Shown here: positions 24,301-31,166 of the stretch, piece by piece | Numbering within the stretch: the stretch's first letter is position 1 | Layout: every line of letters starts with the position of its first letter | Notes under the pieces: generated by a model | Databases searched by the model: none | What the model was told of the DNA's origin: nothing | What the model saw: the letters and a program-made list of their open reading frames with translations, nothing else | Position numbers and translations under genes: made by a program | NCBI GenBank assembly: GCA_963591995.1 | Contig: CAVAUJ010000024.1 | Location: forward strand, 1 to 34,796 | DNA from: CAG-791 sp963591995 | GTDB taxonomy: Bacteria > Bacillota > Clostridia > Lachnospirales > Lachnospiraceae | DNA: 34,796 nucleotides | Direction of reading: 5' to 3'

Positions 24301-26273
24301 ACGAAACGATAACGTACGACGGCGGAACCTATCGCGTCTACGAGGTGAAAAAGAGCAGCGGGGAAGAGTCCGAACCGGTTGCCGTCGCGGTTACGGAGGA
24401 AGGTTCCGCGGCCTCTGAAAACTGCGGCTGCGGCAGTTATCTTTACACGTGGACGAGACGCGGGGATGTGGCGGCAATCCGCTGGCTTCACATCAGCGAG
24501 GAGGCCCTGAAGGGCTTCGATGCCGCGGTCGGCGGAGGCATTCCGGTGGGGAGCGAGTGGAGAAACGGCTCCGTTACCGGCCTGAAGGGACGCGTGAAGG
24601 ACAATCAGCTGGCGGCCTATCTTGACCGGATACAGTCCGGTGCCATGTCGCACGAGGTGACCTGGTCGGAGTATGATGCCGCGAGCCAAAGCGAGACGCC
24701 GATGTCGGATGAGGATTTCTTCGAAGAGGGACATCAATACGTCAGCACCGTGACCTTTACGATTCTGGACGGCTTCGATCATATCTTCCTGCAGGGTGCG
24801 GAATTTGCAGTGGATCACCATACGCTTCTGGGAAGTCCGCAGATCAGCGAAGACGGAAGGACGGCAGTGATCAAAATTCTGCATACACTTCCGGTGACGG
24901 CGGATGCGGGAGATCTGATCACCTTGCGCTTGGCGGATACCGGAGAGGCCATTCCGGCGCAGGAAAGCCTGAAGGAGAATGAGCGGATCACCATCTCTGT
25001 GGAGGATGGATACCGTGCCTTCCCGATACTGGGGCTTGTGAATACGGGAGAAAAGACAGAGGCAGGGGAGGTCATCTTCCGTGTGATTCGGGGGAGCTAC
25101 CGCGGAAATGCCTGGAAGAGCATTGAGATTGCGGTGAATCCGAAGGCCGGAGAAGAGGGATGCGGATGTGAGAGCATCCTCTACCGGCACGCGATTGCAG
25201 AAGAGGAGAAGAAGGACGCCGAAGAGAAGACGGGGGGGTCCTCGGAGGCCGGGACAGATACCGGAGCGGGCATCGGAACGTCAACATCCGGGACGGGCAG
25301 GAAGCAGGCCATCGCAAACTTTGTGCTCGGCGAGGAGTATGTGGAGTATTACCGGGTACAGGCGGGAGGAATTCCGGTCGGCAACGGCTGGGCATCGGGC
25401 TCAATTTCCGAACTGAGCGGAGAGGTGAAGAGCAATCTCCTGCAGGAGCTGCTGACGTCCATTACCGGCGGGAGATTCAGCTACACGGTAACCTGGAGCC
25501 GGTACGATGCGGCAAGCGGGGCGCAGACACTGCTGGGCGATGATGCGGTGTTCGGCAAGGGAGAGCGGTATGTGAGCACGGTGACGATCCGCACGGCGAA
25601 GAATTACAATGCCGCATTCACGGAGAAAACGGTGTTCGCATTCGGAAACCATGTGCTGCTGGGCACGCCGACCATCAGCGCGGACGGCAGTACAGCAACG
25701 ATTCAGATTCTCCACGCCGTCGGAGAGCCGGAGGAGGGCGCGCTGAAGCTCTACCGCGCGGACACCGGCGAAGAGATTACAGACCGTATGGAGCTGCAGC
25801 CGGGCGAGCGCGTGCGGGTACAGATCGCAGAAGGCTATCGCTACCGCATTCTGTGCGGGCTGCAGAGTACGGATGCGTACGGTGTGTATACCGTGGAATA
25901 CGGCCGTAACGGTAAAGGAGAGCTGGGAGGCATAGAAATTCTCTTTTATGAGACGGACACCGGTGACGGGAGCAACTGCGGCTGCGGGACGCTGCTGTAT
26001 AAGCACACGGTCGGCGGAATCGGCGGCTATGGCGCCTTTACCGCACAGACAGAGAGTCTGGAAAAGGCGGCCGTGCAGAATGCGGGCCTCGTTTCCCTGG
26101 GAATTTCGGACGGCGGCATTTCAAGAGACGGCGCGATCGGCGGAACCGGTGATGAGGGAGGATATCTTCTCTGGCTGCTCTCCGGTGCGGGTTCGGCAGC
26201 AGGTCTGGCAGCATACGCGGGATTTGCAGCGCGCCGCAGGCGCAGGAGCCGTGCGGGCAGACAAAGAGAATAA
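21351..26273 (+). CDS. Large secreted caspase-fold (clan CD, C11/C13-like) protease with three C-terminal repeats
   Basis: About 1640 residues if the gap at 21558-21813 is sized correctly; the frame is kept. A signal peptide (MKRTRFWNRIAALTVSAGLA) is followed by an acidic Ala/Glu linker. The protease part holds IYIGHGN (His codon 22041-22043) and VVMLSSCYSGG (Cys codon 22167-22169), the His/Cys dyad of caspase-like peptidases. A long acidic insertion (about 22210-22460) precedes YYFITSATGMETG. Beta-rich domains follow, then three related units each ending in a Cys-Gly-Cys motif. The C-terminus is a hydrophobic helix and an Arg-rich tail, so it stays on the outer face of the membrane. It starts 66 bases after the epimerase and is the last gene of the operon. 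It may finish or degrade the exported peptide (inference). Confidence 0.85.
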   Translation: MKRTRFWNRIAALTVSAGLACMLPMSAPVSALTAYAQTQNAEGAEAGETAVDSSGLQGESAESGDAASEXXXXXXXXXXXXXXXXXXXXXXXXXXXXXXXXXXXXXXXXXXXXXXXXXXXXXXXXXXXXXXXXXXXXXXXXXXXXXXXXXXXXXXIVYLTESDLGETPQKDAQAMKATLAQTNEFEESDITLVGVPYNNQTEYKPQIWEAVHAATEETDADSLTFFIYIGHGNRTRDGSAYLALEGANNIGAEELKTQLSALNGKVVVMLSSCYSGGILTGGTASSVSLYAEAEDSDEADLGAESEGTEKEAADSGETDAEECTPQEVQEQAQDASDAFGESFLAAFFGESNEAAGISEYGEASGDAAAESAEHKYYFITSATGMETGIQQKEYGTELISAMEHALGHDRYVTGYHVYGADISSLAEGDAREGYRGDGRITMKELASYFASNEISSTPIFYPDTDETVLLTYSESKGTPAAFLCSIPQENVVADATGQIQVNVTVTNLTNRELALDFGVYTLQGRSLSYTAYTPETVPEGLRPQEDRYKTLGVSSTVGAGSTSTVPVATNWNVFYDKVYDYSVNPFLLKVWDADQNSATYGSYAGLSFYTSRSAGKTDVDGSWLGVRQPQQFTSTTADEEYTVTKVSELLPIEIQYNREPSSLSNVNCTLSLYAYDLGEELPEGLHLDPEDDSVLLDASGQAVALGTASSIFENVQPNPNREGTQTYERRGSTYTYALDASELALQHYYVLQVVSHYRNQTGETQKRVYILIRKTDGAEAGTYQVPRYTVSDIDMSTFANAFGGIPIWKNSWDQQSTKECTVREASEQWEKELDEYFNNKLYTHSVSGWQKWTADDTLADGGSWVDLQDTDHFDESGNYRCRVTIRINYDAVFTKGTEFTFYRHELDGSPQIRADGKEATLTVVHPIAAQSEADRPVLYHVNAQTKAVTALSADDTLYAGDRVIVKTAKSGHVCAIVSGLARTDETITYDGGTYRVYEVKKSSGEESEPVAVAVTEEGSAASENCGCGSYLYTWTRRGDVAAIRWLHISEEALKGFDAAVGGGIPVGSEWRNGSVTGLKGRVKDNQLAAYLDRIQSGAMSHEVTWSEYDAASQSETPMSDEDFFEEGHQYVSTVTFTILDGFDHIFLQGAEFAVDHHTLLGSPQISEDGRTAVIKILHTLPVTADAGDLITLRLADTGEAIPAQESLKENERITISVEDGYRAFPILGLVNTGEKTEAGEVIFRVIRGSYRGNAWKSIEIAVNPKAGEEGCGCESILYRHAIAEEEKKDAEEKTGGSSEAGTDTGAGIGTSTSGTGRKQAIANFVLGEEYVEYYRVQAGGIPVGNGWASGSISELSGEVKSNLLQELLTSITGGRFSYTVTWSRYDAASGAQTLLGDDAVFGKGERYVSTVTIRTAKNYNAAFTEKTVFAFGNHVLLGTPTISADGSTATIQILHAVGEPEEGALKLYRADTGEEITDRMELQPGERVRVQIAEGYRYRILCGLQSTDAYGVYTVEYGRNGKGELGGIEILFYETDTGDGSNCGCGTLLYKHTVGGIGGYGAFTAQTESLEKAAVQNAGLVSLGISDGGISRDGAIGGTGDEGGYLLWLLSGAGSAAGLAAYAGFAARRRRRSRAGRQRE
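21558..21813. other. Assembly gap (256 N)
   Basis: The gap interrupts the secreted protease shortly after its signal peptide. Frame is consistent on both sides with the stated length. Confidence 0.99.
23757..26010 (+). repeat. Three divergent protein repeats in the secreted protease
   Basis: Units begin at GGIP near 23757, 24534 and 25365, and each ends in a CGC motif (NCGCGSYLY at about 24423, GCGCESILY at about 25161, NCGCGTLLY at about 25975). Shared blocks are GGIP(V/I)xxxW, a VTW-type strand, YVSTVT or YRCRVT, and LxGxPxIxxDG(K/R/S)xATI. Each unit is about 205-225 residues. Function is unknown; they look like surface-exposed beta domains. Confidence 0.7.
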
Positions 26274-26284
26274 AAGTGTACAGG

Positions 26285-26332
26285 ATATGACAAAATCCCG
26301 GGCAGCGGCTGCTGCCCGGGATTTTGTCATAT
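26285..26332. terminator. Bidirectional intrinsic terminator, perfect 22-bp stem
   Basis: Bases 26285-26306 and 26311-26332 are exact inverted copies around a GGCT loop. A GC-rich core (CCCGGGCAGC) is flanked by AAAA on one side and TTTT on the other, so it works on both strands. It sits between the convergent protease (plus) and RiPP precursor (minus) genes, 44 bases before the precursor stop. Confidence 0.9.
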
Positions 26333-26376
26333 ATGTGAAATCGGTGAAATTACGACGGAGGAGTACGCCGGAGGAA

Positions 26377-27381
26377 TTATCCGATGGAGATTCCGCCGGA
26401 AGAGCTGCCGCTGCCTGCAGAGGAGGCGCTTGCAGCGGATCCGCCCGCAGAGGCGGGAGCGGAGCCGCCGGTGGAGGATTCACCCTCTTCTTCGCCGTAC
26501 GCAGCAGCGTGCGTGCCGCAGGCATCCGGCGAGCAGAGGAAGTTGGCACCGCAATAATTGGCGCCGCAGGCATCCGCCCAGCATGCGACCTTTCCGCCGC
26601 AGACGTTGGCGCCGCAGGCACCGCCGACCTCGGCGCCCTGCACGCCGAGTGCTTCCGCGCCGCAGGCGGCAACGGCACAGGATAAATCCGCCGAGCACGC
26701 GGCCGCAAGGCAGGCATCACCGGTGCAAGCGCCGGTGACGGCAGCTCCCTTGGCGCCGCAGACGGCACCGGCGCAGGCCGCTTCAACACCGCAGGCGGCA
26801 ATGCCGCAGGCATCGCCGGCGCAGGCGGCGGCACCGCAGGCGGTAGCTCCCTCTCCCTGGAGAACGCCGGCATGTGCGGCGCAGGCCTTTGCAGCGCTCA
26901 CATAGCCGGCGCAGGCGGCAGCACCGCAGGCCTTTCCGCCGCAGGCATTTGCGGCACAGGCGTCGGCGGGGCAGGCGGCGGCACCGCAGGCATCCGGCGA
27001 GCAGGGACCGACGGAGATGGCGGCGGCACACGCCGTTAAAACCAGGAGGAAGGAGAGGGTGGACTGGGCATCACTCGGCCCGCTCTGGGATCCGCCGGAG
27101 GGGGCACTCTGGTCCTGGCCGGCGCCGCCGTAGACGTTCTGCAGCTTCCGGATATCGAGCTCTCCGGAGGAAAACTCGGGAACACGGTAGGAGGCCTGGT
27201 ACGTGGAGTCTGTCTCGATGAGCTGCATCTGATAATCATCGGGAAGTGGCCTTCCTGCCAGCTTCTCCATGGCAGCCGTCGGATTCTGCAGGAATTCCTT
27301 CCGGAATTCCGGATCCTCCGCTCCCTTTTGATTCACCTGCTGATAAAGGTCCTCCAGCTCCTGCTGGGTCCAGTTCTTCAT
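26377..27381 (-). CDS. Giant Cys/Ala/Gly-rich RiPP precursor with nitrile-hydratase-like leader
   Basis: 334 residues; the start at 27381 follows a strong AAAGGAG site. The leader (1-86) is NHLP-like: DLYQQVNQKG, EDPEFRKEFLQNPTAAMEKL and GRPLPDDYQMQLIETDS, ending LQNVYGG, with the double-Gly at 85-86 as exporter cleavage site. A short Gln/Ser/Gly linker and a hydrophobic stretch TLSFLLVLTACAAAISV follow. The core (118-288) has 27 Cys almost every fifth residue: C127, 132, 137, 142, 147, 152 and 157 are strictly spaced, later ones shift by one here and there. The residues between are mostly Ala and Gly with Asp, Asn, Lys or Tyr. The tail (295-334) is acidic, then Ser/Gly/Ala-rich. It is the likely substrate of the neighbouring maturase, epimerase and C39 exporter. 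I do not recognise a described product. Confidence 0.9.
   Translation of the reverse strand: MKNWTQQELEDLYQQVNQKGAEDPEFRKEFLQNPTAAMEKLAGRPLPDDYQMQLIETDSTYQASYRVPEFSSGELDIRKLQNVYGGAGQDQSAPSGGSQSGPSDAQSTLSFLLVLTACAAAISVGPCSPDACGAAACPADACAANACGGKACGAAACAGYVSAAKACAAHAGVLQGEGATACGAAACAGDACGIAACGVEAACAGAVCGAKGAAVTGACTGDACLAAACSADLSCAVAACGAEALGVQGAEVGGACGANVCGGKVACWADACGANYCGANFLCSPDACGTHAAAYGEEEGESSTGGSAPASAGGSAASASSAGSGSSSGGISIG
26518..27030 (-). repeat. CX4-spaced coding repeat array of the precursor core
   Basis: The stretch encodes precursor residues 118-288. On the plus strand it shows many variants of GCCGCAGGC spaced mostly 15 bp apart, matching the five-residue Cys period. Unit sequences differ in the variable positions, so it is an old and diversified array rather than a fresh expansion. 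Such DNA is prone to slippage and to assembly collapse, so the repeat count is not fully trustworthy. Confidence 0.75.
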
Positions 27382-27432
27382 TGCTCGCTCCTTTCCCGCG
27401 GCAATGCCGCTTTGATGTAGAAGTTCTAAGAT

Positions 27433-27466
27433 CCGAATCGTATGTTATTGTAGCATGCCGAATCGT
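27433..27466 (-). promoter_or_regulatory. Extended -10 promoter of the precursor flanked by 9-bp direct repeats
   Basis: On the minus strand TGCTACAAT (27455-27447) is an extended -10 element 66 bases before the precursor start. No good -35 is present. The exact 9-mer CCGAATCGT occurs at 27433-27441 and 27458-27466, 25 bp apart and bracketing the -10. The pattern suits an activator or repressor binding as tandem copies (inference). Confidence 0.45.
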
Positions 27467-27552
27467 TGTGATATACGAATTTGGGGGAATTCCGCCCCGG
27501 TTTTTTGCTTCCGAAAAGGATTCTCTTTCCTACATTGCGGGGAAGTGACGTT

Positions 27553-27582
27553 TTGTTACGGCAGTTGCAGAGATTCCATAAT
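27553..27582 (+). promoter_or_regulatory. Candidate sigma-A promoter for the SpoIIE-type phosphatase gene
   Basis: TTGTTA (27553-27558) and CATAAT (27577-27582) are separated by 18 bp and lie 44 bases before the start codon. Four of six and five of six positions match the consensus. Elsewhere the 245-bp divergent region holds only a weak GGGG/CCCC hairpin followed by TTTTTT at 27483-27506. Confidence 0.4.
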
Positions 27583-27626
27583 TGCTGCAGAATGAAGGCG
27601 GGTTCTTAAGCGGTGAAGGAGACAGC

Positions 27627-29522
27627 ATGAAATACGAAAAGGCAATCCGTGAGATACTGTATAAGGAACTGGATGAGAACGACATCCTGCAGAACAACGA
27701 GATCCAGGGCAACGTACTGGTCGGCTTTGCGACGCTTTTTTTCAGCGTGGTGCTGTGTGTTTTCTGGGGACTTTGCCGGATCGAGTGGGTCTGGGTGGAG
27801 GATGAACGGGTTCTGCTGTACAATGCGGCCGGCATGTTCGCGGCGGCCTTAATCTGCCGCTACACGAGAGGAAGGCGGATCTGGCTGAAGTATGCGCTCC
27901 TTGTCGTGATGGTGTACGTGATGGCCAGGATGAATCTGCTGCTGGGCTACAACATTGAGCTGATGCTGGTGGTCCCGACGGTGCTGGCCTGCCGTTATTT
28001 TTCGAGGAAGCTGGTCAAGCTGGTTGCCATCCTTACAACCCTGCTCTATTCTGCCTCGGGAATTGTGGCGGCCTTCCTGGGAACCTGTGACATCGATCTG
28101 AATTATTACGATGTACCGCCGGGAACGGTTCTGCAGATCCGGACCGATGTCTGGGATGCCATTTATGACCTGGGCATGGACCGTGCGGCTTACACCATCA
28201 ATTATATTGAGCTCTCGCTCCTGCCGGAGATCTGCGTCTATACGCTGCTGGCCATCGCCTGCGTGCGGATTGCGGAGAAGGGCCGCGAGATGGTGCTCCA
28301 GCAGGAGAGGATCACGCAGAAGTCGGCCAAGATGGAAGCGGAGCTGAACCTGGCCAACAACATTCAGACACACATGCTGCCCACCATCTTCCCGCCGACG
28401 GTAGGCACCCGGGAGGTTGCACTCTATGCTTCCATGGATCCGGCCAAGTCCGTGGGCGGAGATTTCTACGATTTCTTCATGGTGGATGATAAGAATATGG
28501 CGCTGGTGATCGCAGACGTTTCCGGAAAGGGCGTTCCGGCCGCGCTGCTGATGGTGATCACAAAGGTCCTGATCAAGAACGAGATCAACATGGGAGGCAC
28601 GCCGGCGGATGTTTTCACCAAGGTCAATCATCTGCTGTGCGAGGGCAATGAGGACGATATGTTCGTGACGGCGTGGCTGGGCATCCTGGATACGGAAACC
28701 GGGAAGCTTACCTACGTCAATGCCGGGCATAATCCGCCGCTGCTGCGGCTGGCGGAGAACACGGAGGACGGGCTGAGCGGCACCTTCGAATATCTGAACG
28801 AGCGTCCCGGCTTCGTGCTGGGAGGGATGGACGGCCTGCGTTACCGCCAGAAGGAGCTGTACATCAAGCCGGAGGACAGCCTGTTCCTGTACACGGACGG
28901 CGCCACGGAGGCGAAGAACCGGGAGGAGTGCTTCTATGGGACCGAACGGCTGAAGCGCTTCCTGAACTGTCATCGGACGGATGAACCGAGGGAGCTGCTG
29001 GAGGGCGTGCGGGGGGATATTGCCGCCTTTACGGGGGATGCCGAGCAGTTCGATGACATCACGCTGATGAGCGTGAAATATCTGGGCTATAAACAAAAGG
29101 AGACCATGACGGAGCGCACCTTCCCGGCGAATACGGAAAAGCTGGACGATGTGCTGCAGTTCGTGGAGTCCGAGCTGGGAAAGGCGGACTGCTCCGCCTC
29201 CCTGCAGATGCAGGTGGCGCTGTGTGTGGAGGAGATCTTTGTCAACATAGCCAAATACGCTTACACCCGGCAGGACAATGAGGTGCATGTGACGCTGCGG
29301 CAGGACGCAGACACACTGATTCTGCAGTTCATCGATCACGGGATTCCCTTTGACCCGCTCAAGCAGAAGAAGCCGGACATCAAGGCAAAGGCCGCGGACC
29401 GCGAAATCGGAGGCCTCGGGATCTTCCTGGTGAAGGAGAAAATGGACGAGGTGTCCTACGAATACCAGAACGGCAGGAACATCCTGACGATGAAAAAGAG
29501 GATCGGCGGGAAGAGGCATTAG
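27627..29522 (+). CDS. Membrane SpoIIE-type PP2C phosphatase fused to an HATPase (RsbW-like) domain
   Basis: 631 residues. The start at 27627 follows GAAGGAG. Several transmembrane helices (between about 29 and 215) lead into a short coiled segment (220-248). The SpoIIE/RsbU phosphatase domain (about 250-490) has metal-binding Asp in GGDFYDF (D279) and IADVSGKG (D297) and a late DDITL motif. A C-terminal HATPase_c domain resembling RsbW anti-sigma kinases (about 500-631) has CVEEIFVNIAKYAY, FIDHGIPFDP and GGLGIFLVKEKMD. It therefore joins a phosphatase and a protein kinase of partner-switching systems, so it could both phosphorylate and dephosphorylate an anti-sigma antagonist. No such antagonist or sigma factor is nearby. 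It diverges from the RiPP precursor and may respond to a membrane signal. Confidence 0.92.
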   Translation: MKYEKAIREILYKELDENDILQNNEIQGNVLVGFATLFFSVVLCVFWGLCRIEWVWVEDERVLLYNAAGMFAAALICRYTRGRRIWLKYALLVVMVYVMARMNLLLGYNIELMLVVPTVLACRYFSRKLVKLVAILTTLLYSASGIVAAFLGTCDIDLNYYDVPPGTVLQIRTDVWDAIYDLGMDRAAYTINYIELSLLPEICVYTLLAIACVRIAEKGREMVLQQERITQKSAKMEAELNLANNIQTHMLPTIFPPTVGTREVALYASMDPAKSVGGDFYDFFMVDDKNMALVIADVSGKGVPAALLMVITKVLIKNEINMGGTPADVFTKVNHLLCEGNEDDMFVTAWLGILDTETGKLTYVNAGHNPPLLRLAENTEDGLSGTFEYLNERPGFVLGGMDGLRYRQKELYIKPEDSLFLYTDGATEAKNREECFYGTERLKRFLNCHRTDEPRELLEGVRGDIAAFTGDAEQFDDITLMSVKYLGYKQKETMTERTFPANTEKLDDVLQFVESELGKADCSASLQMQVALCVEEIFVNIAKYAYTRQDNEVHVTLRQDADTLILQFIDHGIPFDPLKQKKPDIKAKAADREIGGLGIFLVKEKMDEVSYEYQNGRNILTMKKRIGGKRH

Positions 29523-29575
29523 CGCATCGTCCGGCGCAGGGAAGCGTCCTGTCGGCGGGAAAAGGTCCGCGGATA

Positions 29576-29626
29576 CAGGAGCGGAGCAGATGCAGGAGAG
29601 CAACAGATACAGGAGAGTAACAGATG
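29576..29626 (+). repeat. Tandem ribosome-binding-site-like repeats before the dehydrogenase
   Basis: CAGGAGAGCAACAGATA (29593-29609) and CAGGAGAGTAACAGATG (29610-29626) are 17-bp tandem copies differing at two bases, and a more diverged copy precedes them at 29576-29592 (CAGGAGCGGAGCAGATG). Each contains an AGGAG Shine-Dalgarno core. The last copy supplies the site and the start codon of the next gene. The rest of the 101-base interval after the phosphatase holds no clear terminator. Confidence 0.6.
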
Positions 29627-30567
29627 AGAATCGTGGTTCTTGACGGATATACGGAAAACCCCGGGGATTTGTCCTGGGATGCTCTGCGGGAGCTGGGAGA
29701 GGTGACGGTTTATGAGAGGACCTCGTACACGGAGTCACCGCTCATTGCAGAGCGGCTCGGCGATGCGGAGATTGCGGTCATCAACAAGACCCCCATCACA
29801 AGGAAAATCATCGATGCGTGCCCGAATCTGAAGCTGATCGCCGTGCTGGCCACCGGCTACAATGTCGTGGATTATGCCTATGCCGGGGAGAAGGGAATTC
29901 CGGTGGTGAATGTACCTGCCTACGGAACACAGGTGGTGAGCCAGTATGCGGTAGGAATGCTGCTGGAAATCTGTTCCCATTATGCGGCCCACGATCGGGC
30001 GGTGAAGGAAGGCAGATGGGAGAAGAACATCGACTGGTGCTTCTGGGATTATCCGATGATCGAGCTGTGCGGCAAGACCGCCGGGATCATCGGGCTTGGC
30101 AGGATCGGAAGGACAACGGCCGGCATCCTGCGCGCGATGGGCATGCGCGTGATTGCCAGCAGCCGGACGGAAAACGAGGAAGGAAGGGCGGTCGCCGAGT
30201 ATGTGGAGCTGGATACGCTGCTGCGGGAGTCGGATGTCATCTTCCTGCACTGCCCGCTGTTCCCGGAGACCGAGGGCATCATCAATAAGGACAACATTGC
30301 CAGAATGAAGGACGGTGTCATCATCATCAACAACGGCCGGGGCGGTCTGGTGGCGGAGCAGGACCTTGCGGACGCGCTGAACTGCGGAAAGGTCTATGCG
30401 GCCGGGCTGGATGTGGTGTCGACGGAGCCGATCCGCGGCGATAATCCGCTCCTTACGGCGCGCAACTGCCTGATCACACCGCACATCTCCTGGGCAGCCA
30501 GGGAGGCCCGCCGGCGCATCATGGACATCACGGCGGAGAACATCCGGGCCTTCCTGGAGGGAAAGCC
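29624..30567 (+). CDS. D-2-hydroxyacid dehydrogenase (NAD-dependent), 3' end in gap
   Basis: 314 residues are visible, probably nearly the full length (family about 315-330). The NAD-binding motif is GIIGLGRIG (155-162). Catalytic residues are R239 in NNGRGGLVAE, E268 in GLDVVSTEP and H287 in TPHISWAA. The set H plus SWA, with LATGYNVVD at 75-83, is typical of the glycerate/hydroxypyruvate dehydrogenase-like branch, which interconverts 2-keto and D-2-hydroxy acids in the cytoplasm. The exact substrate cannot be told. The stop codon lies within 30568-30866. It is convergent with the GlpA/GlpB-like operon, which might share its metabolic theme. Confidence 0.92.
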
Positions 30568-30866
30568 NNNNNNNNNNNNNNNNNNNNNNNNNNNNNNNNN
30601 NNNNNNNNNNNNNNNNNNNNNNNNNNNNNNNNNNNNNNNNNNNNNNNNNNNNNNNNNNNNNNNNNNNNNNNNNNNNNNNNNNNNNNNNNNNNNNNNNNNN
30701 NNNNNNNNNNNNNNNNNNNNNNNNNNNNNNNNNNNNNNNNNNNNNNNNNNNNNNNNNNNNNNNNNNNNNNNNNNNNNNNNNNNNNNNNNNNNNNNNNNNN
30801 NNNNNNNNNNNNNNNNNNNNNNNNNNNNNNNNNNNNNNNNNNNNNNNNNNNNNNNNNNNNNNNNNN
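30568..30866. other. Assembly gap (299 N)
   Basis: The gap holds the last codons of the dehydrogenase and the C-terminal part of the DUF1667 gene, plus any terminator between these convergent genes. Confidence 0.99.
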
Positions 30867-31132
30867 TGAACCTTCCGGATCTCCTCCATGACGGGGAAGA
30901 TCATATCCTTGGGAACGGCGGCGGTCAGCCGGACGCTGGCGAGCGGGAGCACACCGCCCTTTACCAGCACAGAGCTGGCGATGGTGCGGCGCGGAGCGGT
31001 CAGCTCCTGGCGTACATACTGCTCTCCGCGGGGGCAGGTGTGCCCGGTAACGGAGACAACCTGACCGTTCTCAACCTCAGCCTCGATATCGCACCCGTTC
31101 GGGCAAACGATACAGGTATATTGCTTCTTCAT
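30867..31132 (-). CDS. DUF1667 protein, 3' end in gap
   Basis: The 88 N-terminal residues are visible. They carry CIVCPNGCDI and TGHTCPRGEQY, four or more cysteines that could bind a metal or Fe-S cluster, followed by PRRTIASSV. DUF1667 genes typically accompany FAD-dependent GlpA- and GlpB-like oxidoreductases, as here, and the protein may be an electron-transfer or assembly partner (inference). The ATG at 31132 is preferred because AGGAAG lies 7 bases upstream; a GTG two codons earlier is possible. It is the third gene of the minus-strand operon, 34 bases after the oxidoreductase stop. Confidence 0.88.
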
Positions 31133-31166
31133 ATTCACACTTCCTTTCCGACAGGCACGTTCCGGA

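Noticed and set aside
22491..25190. About 900-codon open frame on the minus strand inside the protease gene
   Set aside because: Antisense shadow caused by high GC content; the plus-strand frame has signal peptide, catalytic motifs and repeats.
26558..26905. Pro/Ala-rich plus-strand frame opposite the precursor core
   Set aside because: It is the complement of the GC-rich repeat. The minus frame has the leader, ribosome binding site, promoter and terminator.
26518..27030. Possible CRISPR-like array
   Set aside because: The 15-bp periodic units are in frame with a coding sequence, imperfect and without unique spacers of constant length.
27483..27506. GGGG/CCCC hairpin followed by six T as an intrinsic terminator
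   Set aside because: The stem is only 4-5 bp and on the plus strand it would end no known transcript, since it lies between divergent genes.
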